Both the position numbers and the translations under genes were made by a program. A DNA stretch of 64,000 bases, from assembly GCA_032622095.1 (NCBI GenBank), contig CP136069.1, positions 156,915,043-156,979,042 on the forward strand, in the 5' to 3' direction. Below are positions 11,144 to 21,119 of the stretch, piece by piece; position 1 is the first letter of the stretch, and every line of letters begins with the position of its first letter. Source of the DNA: Siphonodentalium dalli. Its lineage: Eukaryota; Mollusca; Scaphopoda; Gadilida; Siphonodentaliidae. Below the pieces are notes generated by a model. That model was not told the DNA's origin. It saw only the letters and a list, made by a program, of their open reading frames with translations, and made no database searches.

Positions 11144-11257
11144 GTGCCAAACCGTGCCATCGGTGGCATCTTTGAAGTTCTCCTGCAGAAATACGAATTC
11201 AATGATAGTACAATTTATTACAATGGCAAGCTGGCTTGTTCACAAACTGTTTTCATG
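11144..11257 (+). CDS. Orphan exon-like segment, possible ubiquitin-fold/Ras-binding-like
   Basis: 114 nt open segment, phase 0/0, between CTGCAG and ATG|GTAAGA. It reads VPNRAIGGIFEVLLQKYEFN and continues with DSTIYYNGKLACSQ. The layout (P-N-x-x-I, hydrophobic helix, LLQKY, Y-x-N-G-K) resembles a ubiquitin-like Ras-binding domain such as those of RGS12/14-type proteins; this resemblance is judged from memory and is weak. It lies on the opposite strand inside a C3-like intron. No partner exons were found in the window. It could be a stray duplicated exon, part of another gene, or chance. Confidence 0.35.
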
Positions 11258-11413
11258 GTAAGAATCTCCTTATCTTCAAAGCAACAACATGTGTTTATTT
11301 GGTAACAGTGATACAACCTTGCCTAAACTGCATCCGGATGGGTCAGTTCCCATGAATATTGCCCATGAAAATTGTAACATGTTTAGGGAGACAAGCCTTT
11401 TTGTGAACAGATA

Positions 11414-11517
11414 TACAGTAATGCCCTAAATAATCGACTCCTTAACCACAGTAGAATTATGGGTAATTTTTCAGGATTTAGTTGGAAATATGGCTTGTTG
11501 CCATTCATCGGAAAGCT
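11414..11517. mobile_element. Tc1/mariner-like foldback MITE, copy 2 (one arm)
   Basis: TACAGTAATGCCCTAAATAA through CATTCATCGGAAAGC; the second arm is missing. Without the other arm this copy cannot form the hairpin. Confidence 0.75.
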
Positions 11518-11726
11518 ATAAGTGAGCTTTGTATGACCCACATATGTGAGTAAAGGGGGGATGCCCAATGACACTTGCATCCACGACAAGAGGTATTTGC
11601 AAGGTTGTGAATATGCCACATGGGACATCATAATTCTACACATGCACATACAAGCATGTTTAATATGAATCTACCACCCCTCCTTTTTCATACCCTGGTT
11701 TCCGGGTCTTTTTGGAGCCATACGTT

Positions 11727-11903
11727 GGATTCCGACTCTATGGTACGCTGGATTCCAACTCTATGGTACGCTGGATTCCGACTCTATGGTACGCTGGATT
11801 CCGACTCTATGGTACGCTGGATTCCGACTCTATGGTACGCTGGATTCCGACTCTATGATACGCTGGATTCCGACTCTATGGTACGCTGGATTCCAACTGC
11901 ATA
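11727..11903 (+). repeat. 23-bp tandem repeat, ~7.5 units
   Basis: Unit CTATGGTACGCTGGATTCCGACT with few changes (CCAACT, GATACG). 23 is not a multiple of 3, so the open frame cycles through all three readings. Confidence 0.9.
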
Positions 11904-12196
11904 ACTGGATCCACTTTACAGCAAAATTCAACAATTTAGTCATTTTAACTTCATATTAGCCACAATATACAGAAGGACGTGGGGTTTCTTGCTTATTTTA
12001 TTTCAACTTTCTGACTGATTCTGAAATTAGCTTATGTCAGTCTCCATTGGGTAAGACATGGTACGTACCACACATATAGCAAAACTGGACTATTTATATA
12101 TAGCATGTTTCTAAATCTAAAATCTGCACATCGGCATGTATAGTCAAATTTTACTACATAATTTGCACCCTGTATAATTTATTTCTTAAATAATAC

Positions 12197-12400
12197 CTTG
12201 CAGTTACATGTGCTATTCATGTTGAATTTCATCGAGTCCACCAGGATATCTGTGCCAACACCGTGTCGGCCACGTGACATATAGTAAGCTAGTACACTGC
12301 CACCTGGTGTGTAATGAATATTCATCTCCTCGTTAAGTTGAACCAGATCTTTGGGATTTGACACATATCCCTGCTTTATAATCCTCCCTCTCGTTACTAT
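12197..12400 (-). CDS. C3: C3-like exon: MG5/MG6 with candidate interchain Cys
   Basis: 204 nt, 68 codons, phase 0/0; acceptor ATATTTCAG, donor AAG|GTATTA. IVTRGRIIKQG is the classic 'S-R-G-x-I-x-x-x-G' MG5 strand. HYTPGGSVLAYYMSRG and ILVDSMKFNMNSTC follow the pattern 'P-x-x-x-L-x-x-Y ... D-S-x-x-x-x-V-x-x-x-C'. The Cys pair in NSTCNCK falls where C3 has the beta-chain cysteine that bonds the alpha chain (inference by alignment from memory). NST is a potential N-glycosylation site. A paired-palindrome MITE lies about 110 bp upstream in the intron (12514-12913). Confidence 0.93.
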
Positions 12401-12513
12401 CTGAAATATGGATCAAAACCAATGATAAACACAACTTGCCAAGACTTTATCACTGTGGCTAAAACAACACAAGGTAAAAAAATCCAATCAAGAGAATAAT
12501 TGGTAAATATACC

Positions 12514-12913
12514 TTAACCCTTTACCCAACAGAAGGGCCCTGTGCCAATGCGTTCTCTTATATATGCGAGTCGACCATATGTCGCCTCGCATATATAAGA
12601 GAATGCATTGGCTTAACACATTAAAAATTATAAAATTGTTAAAGAATGTAAGAAAAAATGGTAAAAAGTGTTAAAAAAAGATTTTTTTTAGGCCAATGCA
12701 TTCTCTTATATATGCGAGGCGACCTATGGTCGACTCGCATATATAAGAGAATGCATTGGCACAGGGCATAACTGTAACTATCACAATGTGGTCAAGGAGC
12801 CGGTTCCAATGATATCCATATTTGTATGGTTCTATTGAGACAGACCGAAGATATTTTAGGCTGTTGAAGCTTTATTTGGCCGGTTTTGGCCGTTTTGTTG
12901 GGTAAAGGGTTAA
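12514..12913. mobile_element. Palindrome MITE, type A (copy 1)
   Basis: Outer TIR TTAACCCTTTACCCAACAGA / reverse complement at the right end. Just inside are two ~75 bp hairpins (about 12540-12613 and 12693-12768) with arms of AATGCATTCTCTTATATATG, each the reverse complement of the other, separated by an AT-rich spacer. Lies in the C3-like intron before the 12197-12400 exon. No transposase. Confidence 0.85.
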
Positions 12914-13240
12914 TATATATCATGTCCAAAGCCTGTAACTTATTGAAAATGCAATATTTCATAAACTAAATATTTAAGATTTGAGCAATATTATCAAATT
13001 GTTTTTGGAAAAGAGAGTAAACTGATTAAACATGCAAGCGGTGATGTGGTCAATGCTGATTGGCTACAAGTGTGACATATCAATTTCCACCTGTGATGTT
13101 TGAAAATAATGATTAAATATTAGAAATCAGGACCACCATTTTCAAGTTGAAATGAACAATTTCTATAATTTAGTTGGTATACATAAAATTAATTACATTA
13201 TTTTCTTCTATATAAGTCTAACTGAGACAGGTGTACATAC

Positions 13241-13309
13241 CACGTAAATTATATTCTTCACTTGAGTCGTACCACCAGAGAGAATCTCATAGTTCAGATT
13301 TTGTCCTCT
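13241..13309 (-). CDS. C3: C3-like exon: MG5 'GQNLNYEILS'
   Basis: 69 nt, 23 codons, phase 0/0; acceptor TATTTCAG, donor GTG|GTATGT. RGQNLNYEILSGGTT and KNIIYV match the family's MG5 pattern 'x-G-x-x-L-x-x-x-V-L-S-x-G ... I-x-Y-x-V'. Short, but the motif is diagnostic in context. Confidence 0.9.
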
Positions 13310-13429
13310 CTGAAATAAAAGAATGTCACCTGTTTTAGCACTCTGTTAGAATTACATCTGAATCTATTAAGCCTGCAAATAATTATCAACCAACCTAAAT
13401 GCAATTATTAACATGAAAACAAGAAAACC

Positions 13430-13795
13430 CACATTTTAATGCCGAAAAATGTCCGTTACTCTGGTAAAAATGGGCGAATAGAACTAAATAGAATTAAACT
13501 TGACCTGTGCTTATGATTTCAAGCCTGCATACTAGATTTCATTCCATTCAGTCCACTTTAACTGATGTAATCATCCAGAAAGCATGAAAACACCAATTTC
13601 AAAGTCGAAAAAAGGCTGTAACTCTGGTAAAAATGGGAAGATGGGATCCAAAATCGAACATGACCCGTCTTTTTTGGTATTAAATCCACATGCCAAATTT
13701 AATTTCATTCTGTTCAGCAGAACTAAAACGGAAATGACAGAAGGAGAGGTGGACGAAGGGACAAAAACATCCATGTCCCATTTTTAAAACTGGTG
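13430..13795 (+). mobile_element. Pearl-like element, two monomers
   Basis: Monomers at about 13445 and 13605 (AAAGTCGAAAAAAGGCTGTA, ACTCTGGTAAAAATGGG, ATGCCAAATTTAATTTCATT) and a short GACAGAAGGAGAGGTGGACG tail. A 67-codon open frame on each strand is a by-product. Confidence 0.55.
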
Positions 13796-13844
13796 AATAA
13801 AAACACTAAACCATTAACAACTGTCATGATCCTTGAGATCATCG

Positions 13845-14130
13845 GACATTAAAGGTACACAATCCGATTAGATGGTCCCCGTATCATCAGATTCCAACAT
13901 AATTTCTTCAAAAGACGATTTGTTATCAAAACTGATTAATTACAAAAAATAATTATATACCGGTACTACCTGATGGAAATGTCAGTCTCAAATTTTGACT
14001 TAAGTAGGAAAATATTTAAATATTGGTCTAAAAATAACATATTTACACTACAATTTGGTTGGAAAATAAACAATTATAACATTCTCATCCTATTTGTGGT
14101 CTGAAATTTCCAACTTACATTAATTGAGAC
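13845..14130. repeat. Dispersed repeat (GTACACAATCC family), copy 1
   Basis: AAAGGTACACAATCCGATTA, CCCCGTATCATCAGATTCCA, CTTCAAAAGACGATTTGTTA. Shares the first ~100 bp with 31412 and 62025. Confidence 0.55.
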
Positions 14131-14184
14131 ATGAATGTTCCAACTGTTGTAAGTTTGATCAAAGTCACACAGTAACAATTAATA

Positions 14185-14347
14185 TACAGTAATGCCCTAA
14201 ATAATCGACTCCATAACCACAGCAGAATTATGGGAAATTTTTCAGGATTTAGTCAGAGATATGGCTTGTTTCCATTCATCGGAAAGCTCTCAGTGTTTCC
14301 GATGAATGGCAACGAGCCAAATTTCCGACTAAATTCTGAAACAAGAC
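14185..14347. mobile_element. Tc1/mariner-like foldback MITE, copy 3 (right end lost)
   Basis: TACAGTAATGCCCTAAATAA, first arm complete. The second arm reaches TTCCGACTAAATTCTGAAAC and then stops, lacking the outer 50 bp. Confidence 0.75.
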
Positions 14348-15184
14348 AGTCAATGACTGTGGGGTCGTTCATCAGACTGCAAAGACTGATAAGACTGGGA
14401 CTCTGGAGACCAAAACAGTCAGCAATTTTCATAATCACTTTATAAGAAGTAGATTTAAACAGGATATGTGGCTAGCAGAGCTGTTAAGTTCCACGGATTG
14501 TCCGTGAGACTCACAGATTTCCACGGCAATTCCGCAAACACGGATAACCCCCAATTTCTCACGGATTCGTCAAAACACCACATTGAAAATCCCAAAACGA
14601 TATTTTTTTTTATTTTTTAAATTCGTGCATTTACGGGAATTCCCCAAATGACAGTGACTTCCTTATTTCCGGTACCGTAAATACCCACACATTAACATTC
14701 ACAGAATGTACCGTTGGTAACTTTTGATTGAAGACTCAAGTTGTGGTGAACTGTGACTAATATTAATTGATTGTCACACTCTGGTGAAGCCACACGAAAA
14801 AGGGTGTTGTTTTAGTAAACAATACGTATAATCACAAGTGTGCAAAGTTCTGTATTGTTAGGCCTCATTGATGAACATTTCTTAGTAACGGATTAGTGGC
14901 ATGAATTGCAGATGAAATAAATACGTTTAATCACAAGTGTGCAGCTGTATTGTGAGGCCCCATTGATGAACATAAGTAATGGATACTTTATGATTTAAGT
15001 TCACTGATAGTGGTATGCATTGAGAACGGAATGTGTCACTGGCTAGAGAGACTTCAAGTATGTAGATTGGTAAAAATCCACCTTGAAATTGCCAACTGTA
15101 CACTACTGATCACCCCCCCTCCTCCAGCTCAACAAGTCCCCTCCTGACCGGGCTCCAGACTCCCAAGTCTTAGGTTGGAATTTC

Positions 15185-15400
15185 ACAACCGACAGTATAA
15201 AATTTACAAAAATGTGTTATATATATCAACATTTTGTTCAACACAATTTGGTATTGATAGTACGTCAGTTGGCTTGTCAAATATTTGCTAAGCCGCCAAA
15301 TATTCCAGTTGGTGAAAAATAACAGATTTAAAAAATCGATATCTGATAACTCTGAGCTTTGATGGGTGGGTTCCTCGACTTGAATCAAATACTTTTTACC
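15185..15400. repeat. Dispersed repeat (GTACACAATCC family), copy 2
   Basis: TCAACATTTTGTTCAACACA, CGCCAAATATTCCAGTTGGT, CTGAGCTTTGATGGGTGGGT. Right part of the family. Confidence 0.6.
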
Positions 15401-15639
15401 CCCGAAGCCAAAAAATAGTAATTTATTCAGCTGATTTATTGGGCTTATTAGTAACACAAGCTAATTTGTCAAAGTTAAATAAATAATGATCGTATTAGTA
15501 ACATTATAATCACTGTGATTATTTTCCTAGTTGTCAAAATGCAATGAGCACAACGAATCACCATTTATTTATTGAATGGTAAACTGCATGACTTACTTCA
15601 TATGGCTGATGTAGTTGCCAACAAGCCTCAAAATATGGG

Positions 15640-15860
15640 GGTGGACATTTGTAGAATGAGGTCCCCAGAGGGTGAATTTAGTGATGCTGCCCCGCACAGT
15701 GGACTAGTGTAACCAAATTAATTCTATGGGGACCTCTTTCGGCATGGCCACATCTGCTATGAGAGACCTAGACTCAGATTTAAGTTCCCAGATGGTGAAT
15801 ATTGTGATGTGCATCCATTGGGTACCTCGAATATGCATATATTGTGTCGTCTGCTAATTT
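15640..15860 (+). repeat. 'gaggtcc' element, left half
   Basis: GAATGAGGTCCCCAGAGGGT, GGGGACCTCTTTCGGCATGG, then the spacer start ATTTAAGTTCCCAGATGGTG. The second palindrome is missing. Confidence 0.6.
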
Positions 15861-16050
15861 GGGGATATAGAGAAATAAAATTAAAACAGAAAATGAAAAT
15901 ATTGAAAGAAGTTAAAGAAACTAAATGAAAGTGTCAATGACACAGTAGCTCAACTGGAGAGGGCATACATAATTTCATGGGTAAGAGTCAATGGAGCGAT
16001 TCAGAACTCGGAAAGTTAAATGTCTAAGTATTAAATACTTCAAGTAATAT

Positions 16051-16516
16051 GTGACCCGCCATATCAAATCCAGTCGGAAGTCGGGATTTTTTTACCCTGT
16101 GCCAATGCATTCTCTTATATATGCGAGTCGACCATAGCTCGCCTCGCATATATAAGAGAATGCATTGGCCTAACAATTTTTTACAATTTTAATAATTTTT
16201 TCTTGTATTCTTTAACAATTTTATAATTTCACCCATACAGAGCCCCAGACAAACATGAGCAGACGACACTCTTCTATAATATGCTTCTATATACATTGTA
16301 TGTGTGGGGCTCCCTGCAGGGTAATGTATGTTTTTTATTTTATGTCCTAAAAATTGTCAGAAACATTTATTTAAAACAAATGATAAAAAATTGTTAGGCC
16401 AATGCATTCTCTTATATATGCGAGGCGACCTATGGTCGACTCGCATATATAAGAGAATGCATTGGCACAGGGTAAAAAAATCCCGACTTCCGACTGGATT
16501 TGATATGGCGGGTCAC
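16051..16516. mobile_element. Palindrome MITE, type B (copy 1)
   Basis: TIR GTGACCCGCCATATCAAATC continuing about 45 bp (CAGTCGGAAGTCGGGATTTT). The two hairpins (about 16100-16172, 16396-16470) flank a spacer with a small GAGCCCC...GGGGCTC inverted repeat. Intron of the C3-like gene. Confidence 0.85.
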
Positions 16517-16634
16517 ATATAAGATAATGGTTGTGTTTTAACCCTTTCATGATGAGAAACTAAAAAAGTTGTTAATTTGATAATAAAGTTACTTTCCACA
16601 ATGCTTTCCAGGGAAGATAAGGCCAAAGCAGAGG

Positions 16635-16700
16635 GAGGTCCCCAGAGGGTAAATTTAGAGAAGCTAGCCCCCATTGTGCAAATGTCCAGGACCATATATT
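16635..16700 (-). repeat. 'gaggtcc' fragment
   Basis: GGAGGTCCCCAGAGGGTAAA and AGCCCCCATTGTGCAAATGT only. About 35 bp from the C3-like donor at 16735. Confidence 0.5.
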
Positions 16701-16735
16701 TTGAGGCCTGGTTGCTAACATGAAAGCGCTGATAC

Positions 16736-16861
16736 CTGTAGCTGCAATGGTCCGGTAGGTCTCACTGCTACAAAGTTGCTACCAAAGCTGTTGTATGGTA
16801 TGGCTGTGAATGAATATTCTGACTGATTTTCCTCATCCAAGCTGGCATCCATAGTTCTAAC
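16736..16861 (-). CDS. C3: C3-like exon: MG4/MG5 junction
   Basis: 126 nt, 42 codons, phase 0/0; acceptor CTTCCAG, donor CAG|GTATCA. VRTMDASLDEENQSEYSFTA resembles the C3/A2M stretch that links MG4 to MG5, followed by a Pro/Gly turn (RPTGPLQLQ). NQS is a potential N-glycosylation site. Identified mainly by position, phase and continuity with RGQNLNYEILS in the next exon. Confidence 0.85.
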
Positions 16862-16954
16862 CTGGAAGTCAACAAACTCAGTATCATCAGTTTATCATTC
16901 TCAAACAATTGAACTGCAGAAAGGTGGCTCATTAATTTTTTGAGGTGCAAGTCT

Positions 16955-17375
16955 GAAAATAGTGTGTCTGTCATTTACAGAATGAGGTCCTCAGAGGGTG
17001 AATTTAGTGATGCTATCCCGCATGCTGGGCTAGTATAACCAAATTCACCCTCTGGGAACCTCATTCTGCTTATGCCTCAACTGCTGTGGGAGACCTAGGC
17101 TTAGATTGAAGTTCCCCAGTTGAGGTTGGTGATATTCACCCATTAGTGACCTCGATTATGCATTTTATCATCTGCAAATTAGTGGATATAGAAACTTCCC
17201 AGAAGGGAAAAAAGTAACTAAAACAATGTTAATTGGAGACTATAGATACTTTCCAGAAGATGAGGCCTAAGCAGAATGAAGTCACCAGAGGGTGAATTTG
17301 GTGATGCTAGCCCACTGTGCGGGATAGCATCACTAAATTTACCCTCTGGGGACCTCATTCTGCAAATGACATAAA
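16955..17375 (+). mobile_element. 'gaggtcc' composite element, best copy
   Basis: First palindrome about 16978-17072, spacer (TTGAAGTTCCCCAGTTGAGG, ATGCATTTTATCATCTGCAA, AACAATGTTAATTGGAGACT), second palindrome about 17270-17365. Gives the reference layout for the family. Confidence 0.7.
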
Positions 17376-17439
17376 CAATATTTACAGGCTTCAGTTATTG
17401 AGGTGGTTTAAAGACATAATTGTTGTGGAATTATTTCAC

Positions 17440-17605
17440 AGAATAAACCCAATCAGTTAGTATCCAAACACTATCCCCATTGGAAGAATGTAGCAAAGAA
17501 CATGAATGTCGAAAATTCCAACCACATCGACTGTACCATTTCAGAGAACACAATGGTTGAACTATGCACAAATGTAAATATTTACTACTTTATTAGGGAT
17601 GCATT
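17440..17605 (+). repeat. Dispersed repeat, copy 1
   Basis: TTCCAACCACATCGACTGTA, CCATTTCAGAGAACACAA, TATGCACAAATGTAAATATT match 27510-27600 at ~85-90%. Unknown class. Confidence 0.6.
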
Positions 17606-17609
17606 ATTG

Positions 17610-17765
17610 GGCATAAACATTACGGCAATGTTTGCACCAGTATTAATCACAGCGCGTATTTATAAACATTACGGCAATGATATTGCACCGGTATTAATCA
17701 CAGCGCGTATTTATAAACATTACGGCAATGATTGCACCAGTATTAATCACAGCGCGTATTTCTTT
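17610..17765 (+). repeat. ~50-bp tandem repeat, ~3 units
   Basis: TATTAATCACAGCGCGTATT, TATAAACATTACGGCAATG, TTGCACC(A/G)G repeated three times with one unit 2-3 bases longer. The flanking 17440-17605 recurs at 27480-27610. Confidence 0.8.
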
Positions 17766-18104
17766 ATAATAATGATGCTGTTTTCTGACTATTGGGATAT
17801 CAAATTTATTAAAATAACTTATTTTGGAATGATTATTTGTTATCCTTTTAGAACACCTATACAGAGTGTTTCACATCACTTTAATTCGAAAGATATCTGA
17901 CAGTCTGGCCAGCGATGTGATTATCTTTCATCCAATTGGAGTTCATGACTATATTAAGATCATTCACATCTGATACAGCGGCGGATATATTTTACACTCT
18001 AAGGGCCTACTACTCTTCAGTACAAATGATTCAACAAAACTATGGCTATTACATTACATTTTAACTGAGTCAACGGGATGTCCTAGCTATATATACTACT
18101 AGAA

Positions 18105-18860
18105 GGTGACCCGACTTCATCCGGGGTTTGACCTTGAATTGTCTATTTTGAAGGCCAAGGTCAAGTGGGGTCACGATTTGACCCGTCCAAAACACTGCCC
18201 GAACAAAAGTACCCGTCGAAATCTATCCGGTTTTACCCGATTTGACCTTTTAACCCGATTTGATTTCCACTCAAGTATATAAACGCGCCTCATATACACA
18301 CGCTCATTAATTATCAAGTTTCAACGTAAAGATAAATTACCATCGGTGCCCGAGATATCGCCAAGACGTCTGAAACAGTCAAATGCATCGGCCGGTTAAA
18401 CGTTAACGTGATCTAACGTTATGAACTCTAACGACGTCATAGAAGTTACGCATTGTTTTTATCCTGATGGAAGATAGTACCACTTCTTCTTGATAATTGA
18501 GGCAGATAACTAAAACGGATACATACGCATTATATATCGTTGGAAAGAGGAAACACGAAAGATTCTCACAGTGTCATTATTATGACTGGCATTTAATTAT
18601 TCGCGCTGTTTCGAATCGATTTGTAAGCACCGAACTCAAATGAAAGTCCCGTAACACAGCGTAAAAACAGATTTGACCTCGGCACGTGAAAAGTTGACCT
18701 CGGATCTGAAAATCAATAGGCCTATGTTACTCCTGACCCGAAAATACCCCCACATACCAAGTTTCATCGAAATCGGGTCGGCCGTTTTCGAGTTCATCGA
18801 TTACACACACACACACAAACAAACAAACAAACAGATCTTCCAAAATATATAATAGACTAG
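18105..18860 (+). repeat. Dispersed repeat ending in (ACAA)n
   Basis: Begins TACTAGAAGGTGACCCGACT. Contains GGGGTCACGATTTGACCCGT and a GGTCGGCCGTTTTCGAGTTC block, and ends ACACACACACAAACAAACAA then ATATATAATAGACTAG. Placed head to tail with the next element, which starts at the ACTAG. Confidence 0.5.
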
Positions 18861-19435
18861 CCGATGAGCCCGACGTTGTCCGGGCTATTCAAAAACCAAA
18901 TTTCAAGTCGATAGCTCTACCCGTTTCCGTGATCTGGTCTGCGCATGCGTGAAGCTGGCAAAACCAAATTTCAAGTCGATAGCTCTACCCGTTTCCGAGA
19001 TCTGGTCTGCGCATGCGCGAAGTTGGCGTCGCACGGGCTCGGCGACCCGATAAAATTCGTATCCGGGGCAAGATACATTCACGTACCAAATTTCAAGTCG
19101 ATAGCTCCACCCGTTTCCGAGATCTCGTCTGCGCATGCGCGAAGCTGGCGTCGCACGGGCTCGGTGACCCGATAAGATTCGAATCCGGGGCAAGATACAT
19201 TCACATAGCAAATTTCAAGTCGATAGCTCCACCCGTTTCCGAGATCTCGTCTGCGCATGCGCGAAGCGGGCGCCGCACGGGCTCGCCAATACGACAACGT
19301 TCACCGCCTGGTCAAACTACACTCACGTACCAAGTTTCGTCCCGATCGGTCGAGAATCGTAGATTTGTATTAATGACAGACAGACAGACAGACAAACAAA
19401 CAAACAAACAGAGGTCTTCAAAATATATATGAGAT
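18856..19435 (+). repeat. Element with ~121 bp tandem core and GACA/AACA tail
   Basis: Starts ACTAGCCGATGAGCCCGACG. It has four core units (CAAATTTCAAGTCGATAGCT, CCCGTTTCCGAGATCT, GTCTGCGCATGCGCGAAG), the first one shortened, then GACAGACAGACAGACAAACA and TATATATGAGATT. Pearl-like plan but different sequence and GC-rich core. Open frames on both strands come from the repeats. Confidence 0.65.
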
Positions 19436-19489
19436 TTTGAACATTTTGAATATCATGGTCCACCTAAACAACTTGAGTACCAGTTAAAA

Positions 19490-19706
19490 ATCACATATAT
19501 CCTGACTGTGTACATATATCCTGACTGAGTACATATATCCTGACTGAGTACATATATCCTGACTGAGTACATATATCCTGACTGAGTACATATATCCTGA
19601 CTGAGTACATATATCCTGACTGAGTACATATATCCTGACTGAGTACATATATCCTGACTGAGTACATATATCCTGACTGAGTACATATATCCTGACTGAG
19701 TACATG
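19490..19706 (+). repeat. 19-bp tandem repeat, ~11 units
   Basis: Unit TACATATATCCTGACTGAG, almost identical throughout; first unit has TGTG. The 19-bp period keeps all three minus-strand frames open (77-99 codons), which explains the overlapping predicted proteins there. Confidence 0.95.
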
Positions 19707-19784
19707 AAATGGAGCATGTGGCAATGTCATATTATTGTAACAGAACGAGAGAGAGAGAAGTGCGGAAGTCGCACCGAAAGTTGG

Positions 19785-19888
19785 CATCATCCGGGATTCC
19801 CAAGCTGGTCAGCCATCCAAGACTACCGAGCTTGATGCTGCTTCACTTCAGTGATCAGATTAACGACTGACCAAGAGATATATAGATG
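19785..19888 (-). pseudogene. 5S rRNA-derived sequence, copy 1
   Basis: A second copy about 300 bp away, more diverged but in the same orientation and with the same flanks (GTAACAGAACGAG before; CATGCAGAGAA..CATTGGCCTTC after, plus strand). On the minus strand it keeps TTGGATGGCTGACC (5S box C: TTGGATGGGAGACC) and GGGAATCCCGG. The shared flanks show that the whole ~290 bp unit was duplicated. Confidence 0.55.
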
Positions 19889-20084
19889 TCACATGCAGAG
19901 AATTCATTGGCCTTCTATATTTACAACGTGACCGCTATACTATTCCTCTGTTCTTTTTGAGATTCACAAAATCTCACCTGAGTCCTCCCCCAGAGAGGTC
20001 ACAACATGACACAGACTCCGAGGAGCGGACGAGCCCCCAGTGTAACAGAACGAGTGATAGAATAGTGGGAGTCGCACCGAAAGT

Positions 20085-20198
20085 TGGCAGCGCCTGGAAT
20101 ACCAAGCCGGTCACCCATCGAAGACTAACCGAGCTCAACATTGCTTAACATCGGTGATCAGACAAAGCATCTAACGGCTGTAACCAAGAGATCTAGAC
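20085..20198 (-). pseudogene. 5S rRNA-derived sequence, copy 2
   Basis: Read on the minus strand this follows 5S rRNA: a diverged 5' part, then TGTCTGATCACCGATGTTAA (5S: GTCTGATCTCGGAAGCTAA), then GCTCGGTTAGTCTTCGATGG and GTGACCGGCTTGGTATTCC, like the internal control region and loop D/E part of 5S (TTAGTACTTGGATGGGAGACC...GGGAATACC). Length about 114 nt, close to 5S. The 5' third is the most diverged and there is no T-run terminator. It is a decayed 5S copy or a 5S-headed SINE, not a functional gene. Confidence 0.65.
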
Positions 20199-20633
20199 CT
20201 CTCGTGCAGAGAAGTCATCGGCCTTCCACATTTACAGCGTGACCGCTATAGTACTCACAAGATAATCTTATATCGCACAAAAATATTTGTACATGTATAC
20301 ATTTTGGAAATTTTGAACATTGAATAAAAATTACTAACGAATATAGGGCTGATATTGGAGCCGGTATCGTGCGACCTTAATTGTTGTATAGGTGTCGATG
20401 CCGACTTGACACACCTTTGCATGCCTGGCTAAGCTGATTGCTGTTCACCTCAGAAATACTTTGTGCGTGAAGCCTTGTTGATTGGTGAACCATCCGACAT
20501 CTGATATTTCATTTTCGAACAGCGCGTCCACTGAACATGCAGAGAAGTCATCGGCCTTCCACATTTACAGTGTGACTGCTACATTACTCACAAGATAATC
20601 TTATATCACACAAAAACATTTGTACATGTATAC

Positions 20634-20822
20634 CTTTATATGGAGCTTCCTAATGTTTGGCACAACATTAACCCGTATCCTGATGACGCCAGATCCATCT
20701 GTTTTGTACACGCTATTTGGTGGCAGCAGAGACATATTCATTAGGTCGTGGTTCCAACCAAAAATGTCAACAAGTACTGGCAGATGTGTGGCCGGAACGC
20801 CCTTAACACTGTAGATATCTGC
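20634..20822 (-). CDS. C3: C3-like exon: MG4
   Basis: 189 nt, 63 codons, phase 0/0; acceptor TATTTTAG, donor AAG|GTATAC. Encodes ADIYSVKGVPATHLPVLVDI, then FGWN, then a Gly-Val-Ile-Arg strand, as in MG4 where 'D-x-x-G-x-P-x-x-x-x-P-V-x-V' precedes 'T-x-x-x-G-x-x-x-x-x-I'. NMS is a potential N-glycosylation site. The intron sequence just after the donor is shared with the tail of neighbouring 5S-derived units (20210-20310), so a tandem duplication touches this splice site. Confidence 0.9.
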
Positions 20823-21119
20823 CTAAAATAGTATTATGACCATATAGAAATATACCTAAAGTAGAATTATTTGCCAATAATAAATGTATAAATCTGATTG
20901 TATACACACTAAAACAACACAGAGTATAATCACTATAAATAATTTGCCGAGTCACACCAGTTTCATATGTCTTTACATAATTTGGGTAAAATTTTCAGAA
21001 ATGTGCAAATTTTTCAATTTGATTCAAATTGAAAACATATAAGATGTAGGCCTGGCTCTACTTGTCAATGAAACTGAAGTGCTTGTGTTTTAATAAAATG
21101 TTTTATAAAAATAAAATTA

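Larger units (their letters stand above)
19738..20640 (-). repeat. Tandem ~300 bp units carrying the 5S-like segment
   Basis: Unit 1 about 19738-19945, unit 2 about 20038-20310. A third tail (20536-20640) repeats CATGCAGAGAAGTCATCGGC and ~75 following bases almost exactly. The third tail runs into the splice donor of the C3-like MG4 exon at 20634. Between 20311 and 20535 the sequence is diverged; a TGCATGCCTGGCTAAGCTGA stretch may be a third 5S remnant. Confidence 0.6.

Noticed and set aside
15940-16030. tRNA-like stretch (CAGTAGCTCAACTGGAGAGG)
   Set aside because: The A-box resemblance is not followed by a proper B box or acceptor pairing.
19013-19790. Several overlapping frames of 76-139 codons
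   Set aside because: They follow the ~121-bp core units and the 19-bp tandem repeat; no domain and all frames open in parallel.
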